Source: JBGSZX01 sp964640545 (GTDB taxonomy: Bacteria; Bdellovibrionota; UBA2428). From it: a stretch of DNA of 45,631 nucleotides. Of this stretch, positions 25,106-32,308 are shown piece after piece (position 1 is the stretch's first letter; every line of letters starts with the position of its first letter). Where the stretch lies: positions 1 through 45,631 of the forward strand of contig CAZXHL010000013.1 in NCBI GenBank assembly GCA_964640545.1. Direction: 5' to 3'. The position numbers and the translations under genes are program-made. The notes below the pieces were generated by a model that was not told the origin of the DNA, did not search any database, and saw nothing but the letters and a program-made list of their open reading frames with translations.

Positions 25106-26041
25106 GTGCCAAAGAAGTATGCCATTTTGCTCTCTAGTCTTTTGGCCTTTGGTCTTTTGTTTTTCCTCTTTCAGCGAATTGATTTGGAGGAGTTTCAGAG
25201 GCAGATCCAAAAATTCTGGGACGCTGGCCAACTTCCTTGGCTACTAGCATGGAGTATCGTCTACGTTGCTCTTCAAGGCCTTCGCTTTTTCATCATTTTT
25301 CCTACGCGTGCGAACGTGTGGCAACATATTGGTTTAAACTTCTGCAATCACACCATGAACATCTTACTTCCTGGTAGAGCTGGGGAAGCTGTTCGCCCAA
25401 CCTATCTCAAGAGATGGTGGTCTCACATCAACCTCAAAGAACTTATCGGCTGGACTGTCTTTGAAAAAATCAGTGAGTTCACCAGCATGCTCATCTTTGT
25501 CATATTTGGAGCCCTGATCTACTACGCGCCACTCTTGAAGCTCGAAGGTCACATCGCTCCGAATGCCTCGTTATGGGGAATCGTCTTCATTGGAGTCTCG
25601 ATGCTGCTTTGCCTGAGGCGGCTCAAGACCAAAGACTATTTCAAAAAACCAAACTTAAGGCCCGATACAGGCACCTTAAAAAAAGGTGAAAAGTTTTTCT
25701 GGGCGGTTCTCATTTCGACATGCACTTGGATTGCCAATTCCCTGGGGATCTTGGCAGTAACGGGCGACCCCAAAGTCGCTTTTGCCTTGCTGGTCAGCAT
25801 GACACTTGCTGGAGCCATTCCCATGCTTCCTGCGGGGCTCGGAGCCGCGCAATGGGCCGCCGTTGCTCTAGCAGGTATCATTAACCTGGCCGAAAGTGAG
25901 GCCCTAGCCTATTCCAGCGCCATTCACCTTGTATGGATCCTCTCAAGACTTCTGATAGGAGTCCCGATCATCTTCTTGGCATGGGGTTGGCCCGAATCCA
26001 AAGAAGCAGGAGATAAGAGAATCAATGCCGCGGCGCAGTAG
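25106..26041 (+). CDS. Flippase-like membrane protein (LPG synthase TM region / UPF0104)
   Basis: A 311-residue integral membrane protein with about seven or eight hydrophobic segments. It has the family landmarks NHTMNILLPGRAGEAVRPTYLKRW, with the conserved 'LPGR.GE..R' and EK following (TVFEKISEF), and AGAIPMLPAGLGAAQWA near the C-terminus. These place it in the family that contains the MprF flippase domain and AglD-like proteins. Members move or help process lipid-linked compounds; the substrate here is unknown. The start is GTG 25106 with a weak ribosome-binding site. It is divergent from the MCE gene, and the fatty acid hydroxylase-type gene follows after 106 bp. Confidence 0.8.
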   Translation: MPKKYAILLSSLLAFGLLFFLFQRIDLEEFQRQIQKFWDAGQLPWLLAWSIVYVALQGLRFFIIFPTRANVWQHIGLNFCNHTMNILLPGRAGEAVRPTYLKRWWSHINLKELIGWTVFEKISEFTSMLIFVIFGALIYYAPLLKLEGHIAPNASLWGIVFIGVSMLLCLRRLKTKDYFKKPNLRPDTGTLKKGEKFFWAVLISTCTWIANSLGILAVTGDPKVAFALLVSMTLAGAIPMLPAGLGAAQWAAVALAGIINLAESEALAYSSAIHLVWILSRLLIGVPIIFLAWGWPESKEAGDKRINAAAQ

Positions 26042-26147
26042 ATGCCTTGCTTTCTCAGCTCGGAATTTCCTTCTAGAATAAATGAGTTGAAAGCCTCCAA
26101 GTTAGGGGGCAAATATGAGCCCTAGGTCGTAGGAAAGCGAAAATATA

Positions 26148-26747
26148 GTGAGCACAAATAGCATTGAAAGCCATAACTGGATCCGAAAACTCGCAGACTC
26201 AAAGTTTAATTACTGGTTTGGTTACGTCGCCAATTTTATTTTGGTCGGCTGGCTCATTAGCCGCGCTTTCTATCCAGGGGCTGATTCTGGAACAGAAGCC
26301 TTCACCATCACAAAAGTCCTCGGTCTCACAGCGCTTGGAATCTTCATCTACACTTTCACGGAATACGTTTTCCACAGATGGCTTTATCATGAAGTGAATT
26401 CTCCCTTCTCTACAGGACATGGCTTGCATCACGAGATGCCCAAGGGGCTTTTGGGACTACCATGGTATTTCCCCTATCCTGTTATCATCGGTGCCTATTA
26501 CGGGTTAGCTTATCTCTTCAATGCTCCAGGTTCCGTAGGGGTTCTCATGGGAGCTTGGTGGCTTGGCTTCATTGGTTATTGCGCTGTTCACCACAGCACT
26601 CACCACTTCAATTTTAAGAACAAATGGTTCAAAGGCGTAAAGGCCCACCACCGAATTCACCATGTGCGAGAAGAAACTAACTTTGGCGTTTTAACGACGT
26701 TTTGGGACAAGGTATTCGGCACCGAGTTCAAACAAGAATCCGAATAA
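26148..26747 (+). CDS. Fatty acid hydroxylase-superfamily membrane protein (FA2H-like)
   Basis: A 199-residue membrane protein with the eight-histidine di-iron pattern in order. These are EYVFHRWLYH (His76, His81), HGLHH (His91, 94, 95), HHSTHH after a second pair of helices, and HHRIHH near the C-terminus. Helices lie around residues 22-40, 55-75 and 105-145. The layout fits the fatty-acid 2-hydroxylase (Scs7-like) branch more than sterol desaturases. Members hydroxylate acyl chains of sphingolipids or, in the OlsE group, ornithine lipids. An OlsB-like enzyme is encoded 7 kb away, so an ornithine-lipid role is possible but unproven. The start is GTG. The last 57 bp overlap the convergent rhomboid-like gene. 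Confidence 0.82.
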   Translation: MSTNSIESHNWIRKLADSKFNYWFGYVANFILVGWLISRAFYPGADSGTEAFTITKVLGLTALGIFIYTFTEYVFHRWLYHEVNSPFSTGHGLHHEMPKGLLGLPWYFPYPVIIGAYYGLAYLFNAPGSVGVLMGAWWLGFIGYCAVHHSTHHFNFKNKWFKGVKAHHRIHHVREETNFGVLTTFWDKVFGTEFKQESE

Positions 26748-27341
26748 CGAAGACATTAGCGGCAAAAAATATAGTGTCGGCGCATCACTAAACGGTGCCG
26801 ACATAAACAAGTTCCCTAGCATGATGTAGAAGAACCAGAAAAACAAAAGCACATAGCTCGGCACCTCGAAGACTTGCATCAGCTTCGGACCAAAAACCAA
26901 AGTATTGATGTTGGACCAGATCTCTCCCCTCATCGCAATTCCTAGCAAAGCACTCACGAAAACTTGCCCCAGAAGAATCGGCGTTCCCGGAAGCGGGCCA
27001 TGATAAAGAAAATACACAGCCGCAGAAAGCAATGTGCTTAACAATGCACCTGGGACCACAAGCCAATAGGGCCGGCGCTCAAACAACCTAGGAGCAAAAC
27101 TCCATAGGTAAACACAGGAAATCCATAAAGCAAAAAAGTTTTCGTGTAGAAAAAGCCCACTTAAAAAGTGTCTTAAACCAAGGAAGCCCTGGCCCTTAAG
27201 CGCCCAAGACGCCACTAGCTCTCCACGAGAACCATCTCCCAGAAGGTAAGTGAGAACCTGCAAAATGATCAAGAAGCCGATGAACGACAGAACCCCAACG
27301 GGAAACTTTTTAACGGATTCGGATGCCCTTAAAGGAAGCAT
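26691..27341 (-). CDS. Rhomboid-like membrane protein lacking catalytic residues
   Basis: A 216-residue protein with about six hydrophobic segments. The block LRHFLSGLFLHENFFALWISCVYL followed by FERR and repeated helices resembles the 'LTS.FLH....L..N...L' core of rhomboid proteases. The expected GxSG catalytic Ser motif is replaced by GTPILLGQVFVSALLG, and no His is present in the last helix. If the fold is right it would be a pseudo-protease. The 3' end overlaps the convergent hydroxylase gene by 57 bp. GAGG lies about 10 nt before the ATG, and the PP2C stop is 12 bp upstream, so it is the last gene of the nadK-recN-pmbA-PP2C run. It may instead be an unrelated six-helix protein. Confidence 0.55.
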   Translation of the reverse strand: MLPLRASESVKKFPVGVLSFIGFLIILQVLTYLLGDGSRGELVASWALKGQGFLGLRHFLSGLFLHENFFALWISCVYLWSFAPRLFERRPYWLVVPGALLSTLLSAAVYFLYHGPLPGTPILLGQVFVSALLGIAMRGEIWSNINTLVFGPKLMQVFEVPSYVLLFFWFFYIMLGNLFMSAPFSDAPTLYFLPLMSSLFGFLFELGAEYLVPKRR

Positions 27342-27353
27342 TTAGAGTCAACC

Positions 27354-28064
27354 TCACTCAACATTGAAGACAACAACTGAAATGTTGTCTTCGCCGCCTT
27401 GGAGGTTGGCTAGGTCGACCAAATTTTGAACCGCATTTTCATTGTCAAAATTTTGAAGAATTTGGGAGATTTGCTCATTAGAAACCATTCCCGTTAAACC
27501 ATCACTACAGACAAGATACTGATCGCCTGGCAGCATTTTTCTAGCATAGAGGTCGACTTTAACGTCTCTCTCATATCCGACTGACCTGGTAATAACGTTC
27601 TTCTGAACTCCAAAGCTTTCAATTTCGTGAATCATTCCCGCACGAAGAAGCTCGTAATACTGAGAGTGATCTTCTGTGATCTGAAAAAGTTCGTGCTCGC
27701 GATAGAGATAACATCGAGAATCTCCGACCTGTGCAATGTAAAGCCAGTCTTCTTCTAGGGCTACGGCCGTCAAAGTCGTTCCCATGCCTCGTAGGTCCGG
27801 CTGCTTATTGGAATGTTCCCAAATCGCTTGATTGGCAAGCTGAGCGGACTCAAGCAATCGTTTCTCAACAGATAGATCCACTCGATCATAGAATATCTTT
27901 TCAAGAGTCTTAACAGCCATGGCAGAGGCGACTTCGCCCCCCTTGTGTCCACCCATTCCATCAGCAACGGCAAAGAGCGACAACTCAGGCTTAATCATAA
28001 ACGAATCCTGATTATTGCTTCGTTTACGGCCGATATCACTTTTTCCGTGGACTGTAACTTTCAT
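27354..28064 (-). CDS. PP2C-type serine/threonine protein phosphatase
   Basis: A 236-residue PPM/PP2C phosphatase of the bacterial Stp type. Motifs in order are RKRSNNQDSF, AVADGMGGHKGGEVAS (metal-binding Asp), RGMGTTLTA, AQVGDSRCYLYR, ITEDHS, VITRSVG, LVCSDGLTG and GGEDNISVVV. All metal-binding aspartates appear intact. Such enzymes reverse the action of Hanks-type kinases on cell-envelope and translation targets; no kinase is in the window. Good spacing of GGGAA before ATG. It lies 52 bp after pmbA on the same strand and 12 bp before the rhomboid-like gene. Confidence 0.93.
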   Translation of the reverse strand: MKVTVHGKSDIGRKRSNNQDSFMIKPELSLFAVADGMGGHKGGEVASAMAVKTLEKIFYDRVDLSVEKRLLESAQLANQAIWEHSNKQPDLRGMGTTLTAVALEEDWLYIAQVGDSRCYLYREHELFQITEDHSQYYELLRAGMIHEIESFGVQKNVITRSVGYERDVKVDLYARKMLPGDQYLVCSDGLTGMVSNEQISQILQNFDNENAVQNLVDLANLQGGEDNISVVVFNVE

Positions 28065-28116
28065 TTTATTCCCAACTCATTCTCACAATTTGCACCCAGA
28101 AGCGATTCAATGCCAA

Positions 28117-29475
28117 TTACTCCCCAATCACTTCGATTTCGGAAAGCAACAGACTTGGTGCACCAAAGTGCTCGCCCCAATGCATATCTCTACCTACAGA
28201 GACTATCTTGGAAAATAAAGTTTTTAAATCCCCCCGGACGATAATCCGAGTCAAACCATGTTGTAGATCCCCCTTGGAAACCCAGGCGCCAGAAAATGTC
28301 GCGATATATTCCCCTGAACCCGGCTGAAGCATGGCCAAAGAATCCAAAGTTTTGAGCCACAAGCCATCATCCATCTCGCGCCTGAGATCAACAACATCCT
28401 TATTTTCAGGAACGATGGAAAGAGAATGGAATCCTGGATGTGGGTGTGCAGATAGTCTCGGGCGAATGGCCTGCATATTAGACTCAAAGCCCTCACCCCA
28501 CCCTGCACTATTATCAAAAGCAAAGGCCACCAAACGGCCTTCGTCAATAAATACTTTTTTGGAGGTCAGACCGCCCTCTGCATCCCAGAAGCGATAACCC
28601 GAGCGAGAACTTCTCTCTGGATCATCCACAAGGTTAAGTGCCTTCGAGAATAACGGCCTATTCAAATCATCAATTTCTAAAAACGATCGGCCCTTAAGAA
28701 CGCGATCTCCACGAAGTGCCTTAGCCAAAAGCTGCAGCAATGATGTGGCGACGGGAGCATCAACAATCGCTCGGAATGTTCCGCTCTTCGGAGCGCGAGA
28801 ATTATCAATCAAAGCTGCGCCCTCAGCCGCTGACTTAGAAACGCCAGACCAATCAAGATCAAAATACTGAGTCTTAAGTTCTGAACTCAGGAAACCCCTG
28901 GAGCCTTCTGTTTGCTCGAGCAAAGCCCTCGCCGTGATATTACCCCACATGCTTTTGTGCTTTAAAACACTTCGAGCCCCAGAGGCCCACATCCACTCCT
29001 CAAGCTTCTGCTCATAATAAGTCGATTTAACGTCTTTGGGATATCTCTCAGAGTTCTTCACGATGTTGCTACACATGTTCAGAACACGAGAAACTTTCTC
29101 GTCTACGGAAACATCTGTGAAGCAGCCATCATATTCCATTCCAATCGGCACCCCTTCTGGGGTTACGATGCGTTTTGCAGGACCGGATTGAGCACCGCGA
29201 AGTAAGGCTCTAGCATCTGAAAGCAACGCCCGCAGACCAGCATCAGACAAATCTGAACTAGATGCCACGACACAGTCCCCACCTTTTTGAAGACGAACTG
29301 AGGCCGCACACAGCGACTCATTTCTCAGCTCACTGAGGTTTTGGTTCTTGGCTCTGATTTCAAGCTCACCAATCCTTCTAACAAAAATATCGTATTTATC
29401 TACGCCAGAAACACCGGCGAGCATGGCTCGCAAGGTTTCAATGGACTGTTCCGCGTCCCAAATATCCTGACTCAA
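28117..29475 (-). CDS. pmbA: TldE/PmbA-type subunit of the TldD/E metalloprotease
   Basis: A 452-residue TldD/PmbA-family protein. Recognisable parts are the early FVRRIGELEIRAKNQNLSELRNE, the central YYEQK... block, AIVDAPVATSLLQLLAKALRGDRVLKGRSFL, LTSKKVFIDEGRLVAFAFDNS and the final ATFSGAWVSKGDLQHGLTRIIVRGDL. I do not see the HExxxH zinc motif of the catalytic TldD subunit, so the TldE/PmbA (non-catalytic) assignment fits better. TldD/E trims modified or antitoxin peptides. The start is TTG 29475, which overlaps the recN stop as TTGA; this coupling decides the start. No tldD lies in the window. Confidence 0.75.
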   Translation of the reverse strand: MSQDIWDAEQSIETLRAMLAGVSGVDKYDIFVRRIGELEIRAKNQNLSELRNESLCAASVRLQKGGDCVVASSSDLSDAGLRALLSDARALLRGAQSGPAKRIVTPEGVPIGMEYDGCFTDVSVDEKVSRVLNMCSNIVKNSERYPKDVKSTYYEQKLEEWMWASGARSVLKHKSMWGNITARALLEQTEGSRGFLSSELKTQYFDLDWSGVSKSAAEGAALIDNSRAPKSGTFRAIVDAPVATSLLQLLAKALRGDRVLKGRSFLEIDDLNRPLFSKALNLVDDPERSSRSGYRFWDAEGGLTSKKVFIDEGRLVAFAFDNSAGWGEGFESNMQAIRPRLSAHPHPGFHSLSIVPENKDVVDLRREMDDGLWLKTLDSLAMLQPGSGEYIATFSGAWVSKGDLQHGLTRIIVRGDLKTLFSKIVSVGRDMHWGEHFGAPSLLLSEIEVIGE

Positions 29476-31283
29476 GCTTCCGCCCCTCGGCGCCTTGAAG
29501 AGGTAGACTTGCCGTTAGTTTTGGCTTTTTTCTTTGCAAGAGCTGCCTTAGAAGTCGCCGCCTTATTCTTAGAAGATGCTGGTTTTGAATTTTTCACATT
29601 TTCAAGCATCTCTCCAGCGAGCTTTAGAGCAGCCTTCGAAGAGGACTGTCCCAACATTCGAGCAATTTCATGGACTCGCTCTTTTTCCGTAAGAACTTTG
29701 ATCTGAGTGCGAGTGCGCCCCTTTTGCGTTTCCTTCTCAATGAAAACTTGAGAATTGGCATAGGCCGCGATGCTCGCGAGGTGAGTGACAACGAGAACCT
29801 GGTTGTCCGAGGCGATTTGCTTCAAGCGCTCCGCCACTCGAAGCGCGGTCTCACCACCGATCCCAGCATCCACTTCATCAAAGAGATAAACACCAACTTC
29901 ACTCTTAGAAGCCACTATATTTTTGAGAGCCAGCAATATGCGAGACAACTCCCCCCCACTAGCCACTCGGCCGAGGACGTGAAGTTTTTCACCTTTGTTG
30001 GCAGTGAACATCGCCTGAATGCGTGTCATTCCCGAATGACCTGGCTCTTCAACTAGATTTAACTCGAGCTTCAATTCGGCCTGCGGCATGCCGAGCATTC
30101 GGATGTCGGCTTCCCACAGTTTCTGCATTTCTTTTGCTGCCAAAACTCTGCGTTCGTGAAGCATTTGAGCTTTGTCAAAGAGGGCCTTTGCCATCGTATC
30201 GAACTTCTGGCGGCGCAGAGAAATATTTTCCTCAGACATATCAAGACGCTCAAGCTCAGCCCGAAGATCAACCACATGTTTGATGAGCCCCTCGGTTTCA
30301 AGAGAATATTTTCGCTTCAATCTCTTGAGCTGAGACAGACGCTCTTCTGCATCGTCTAAAGTTGCAGGATCAGCCTCTAAATTCTCAAGCATATCAGTCA
30401 CACTGCGATTGAGCTCATCAGCTTGGACTCTGAGCGTCTCGGCACTGGCTGCAAGTTCCTTGAATTGCGCTCCGAAGCTATCAAGCCCCGCGCACTCTCG
30501 CTCGATCGTTGCCAAAGCCGCAACAACTCCGTCGGAACCACTATCAGCCCCATCGAGCAAAGCTTTGGATTTAGACAAAGCTAGCTGCAGACGCTCCACA
30601 TTGCCAAGACGGCTTCGAATCTGCATCCATTCCGCTTCTTCTTCTTCAAGCCCTGGAGCGATTCCGACTCTCTCGAGCTCATCGATCTGAAACTTCAGGA
30701 AATCAATGCGGCTCTGCTTTTCGCCGGCGCCACGCTCTAGTTCATCAAGCTCTTCTTTCATATCGTGATACTGGAAATACAAAGCTTCGTATTCTTGTAT
30801 ATCACTGCGTAGACCACCATATTGGTCCACTAAATTTAAAATAAAATCTTCTCTCCCGAGGCGTAGAAACTCATGTTGTCCAGAAATCTCCACCAAATCT
30901 CCAAGAGCACTTTGCAACTGTTTGCGAGTCGCTGATTTGCCCTGGATCCATATACGATTTCGATTGATGTGCTCTGCTGAAAATTCACGGCGAACAAGGA
31001 GCAAATGTCCATCCTCACCATCAACTTCAAAACCAAGGTGGTTCAAGCGTTCTCTTTGCTCGGGAGCTAGGCTGAGATCAAAAACACCTTCGACTTCTGC
31101 CGTTTCGGTTCCTGACCTCACGAGATCACGTCTAGCTTTTGCACCTAGTAACAAAGTGATCGCATCGAGCAATAGACTTTTTCCTGCTCCCGTCTCACCA
31201 GTGAAGGCAATCATGCCCTTCGTAAATTCTAAATGTCCATCCTCAACGATGGCGAAGTTTTTGACTCTTAATTCACTTAGCAT
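29472..31283 (-). CDS. recN: DNA repair protein RecN with a basic C-terminal tail
   Basis: A 603-residue SMC-like ATPase. The Walker A motif FTGETGAGKSLLLDA is near residue 35, long coiled-coil segments fill about 150-370, and the signature VASGGELSRILLALK and Walker B VYLFDEVDAGIGG come late. RecN acts in double-strand break repair by holding DNA ends. After the ATPase head, the last 45 or so residues are rich in Lys, Ala and Ser and end TSSRRRGAEA, a histone-H1-like tail not normal for RecN. ATG 31283 has AGGA just upstream and overlaps nadK by 11 bp. The next gene, pmbA, overlaps its stop. Confidence 0.94.
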   Translation of the reverse strand: MLSELRVKNFAIVEDGHLEFTKGMIAFTGETGAGKSLLLDAITLLLGAKARRDLVRSGTETAEVEGVFDLSLAPEQRERLNHLGFEVDGEDGHLLLVRREFSAEHINRNRIWIQGKSATRKQLQSALGDLVEISGQHEFLRLGREDFILNLVDQYGGLRSDIQEYEALYFQYHDMKEELDELERGAGEKQSRIDFLKFQIDELERVGIAPGLEEEEAEWMQIRSRLGNVERLQLALSKSKALLDGADSGSDGVVAALATIERECAGLDSFGAQFKELAASAETLRVQADELNRSVTDMLENLEADPATLDDAEERLSQLKRLKRKYSLETEGLIKHVVDLRAELERLDMSEENISLRRQKFDTMAKALFDKAQMLHERRVLAAKEMQKLWEADIRMLGMPQAELKLELNLVEEPGHSGMTRIQAMFTANKGEKLHVLGRVASGGELSRILLALKNIVASKSEVGVYLFDEVDAGIGGETALRVAERLKQIASDNQVLVVTHLASIAAYANSQVFIEKETQKGRTRTQIKVLTEKERVHEIARMLGQSSSKAALKLAGEMLENVKNSKPASSKNKAATSKAALAKKKAKTNGKSTSSRRRGAEA

Positions 31284-32265
31284 GACGATCCTTTCCAAAG
31301 CCTAGCTTTGAACGCAAAACCTCGAGATAACTTGGCGAAGAACATTCCTTGGAGTTTGGTTTTACAATTTGAATTGATTTGGGACTGCAACGAATTTCAA
31401 CGGTCTCACCGTGGCCCAAAGCTTTTGCTTCTTGGCCATCAGCGGTCAACAAACTTTCTGTGTTGTCGTCTAAACGACGAATCTTTAGAACTTTTTTATG
31501 TTTCAAAACCATCGGACGAATCATCATGGTATGGCTGCAAATCGGCGTGACAAGAATGGAACGAATGAGAGGATCCAAGACAGGCCCTCCGGCAGACAGA
31601 GAATACGCCGTTGATCCCGTCGAGGAGGATACTATCATGCCATCCCCCTTTAGCTGCGGCACAAGAATGTCGTTGTCGACCTGAAGCTCTAGATCTACCA
31701 TCCTCGAGATCGAAGAACGACCGACGACAAAATCATTCAAAGCCCAATGCCAATTCTTGTCTTTTCCCTCAATTCGGGCCTCAAGCCCCCACCAATCTTC
31801 GAGATCGAATTGATCGGAAAGTAACGCATCAAAAATTTGAGTGGCCCACAAATCCGCGTCTTCATCTGGCTGCGGCATTCTCAAGGGGTGCAAAAAGCCC
31901 AAACCTCGACTTCCGTGAACACCTAGAATTTTCGCCTCGTGCCTCAACGGTCCGAGCTTGCGCAAAGTCGAGAGAAAGGTCCCGTCGCCTCCGATGCAAA
32001 TGACAAGATCGGCTTTGTGGGAGTTCCCATGGGCATCTAACTCATCGAGCTCAGGCTCCACGACATTCAGCCCACGTTGCTGTGCAATGGTGCTTAGGGC
32101 ATTTTTGGCCCGGACAGCCAAATCATCGTCTTTTTTTGAAACGAGCAATAGGTCTTTGATCACGGCTGGCAGTTCAGCATGGCTTGGCCCGACTCTCAAT
32201 TTCTTTATGGCCCCAGACCCAGTGCAACAGAGGCAGCTTAGTTTGATGAGAATAATGCGGAGCAT
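31273..32265 (-). CDS. nadK: NAD kinase
   Basis: A protein of up to 330 residues with the NAD kinase motifs LVICIGGDGTFLSTLR, SRGLGFL, NDFVVGRSS and GDGMIVSSSTGSTAYSLSAGGP. It phosphorylates NAD to NADP. The start is uncertain. ATG 32265 has GGGGA about 10 nt upstream but adds about 34 residues with no family match (LRIILIKLSCLCC...). GTG 32163 would give 296 residues, the usual length, but has no clear ribosome-binding site. The gene heads the run nadK-recN-pmbA-PP2C-rhomboid-like; the nadK-recN pairing is common in bacteria. secA starts divergently 43 bp away. Confidence 0.92.
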   Translation of the reverse strand: MLRIILIKLSCLCCTGSGAIKKLRVGPSHAELPAVIKDLLLVSKKDDDLAVRAKNALSTIAQQRGLNVVEPELDELDAHGNSHKADLVICIGGDGTFLSTLRKLGPLRHEAKILGVHGSRGLGFLHPLRMPQPDEDADLWATQIFDALLSDQFDLEDWWGLEARIEGKDKNWHWALNDFVVGRSSISRMVDLELQVDNDILVPQLKGDGMIVSSSTGSTAYSLSAGGPVLDPLIRSILVTPICSHTMMIRPMVLKHKKVLKIRRLDDNTESLLTADGQEAKALGHGETVEIRCSPKSIQIVKPNSKECSSPSYLEVLRSKLGFGKDRHAK

Positions 32266-32308
32266 AAATTCGTTTTCCCCCTTGGTTGGTGCTAATTTTT
32301 TCTCCACG

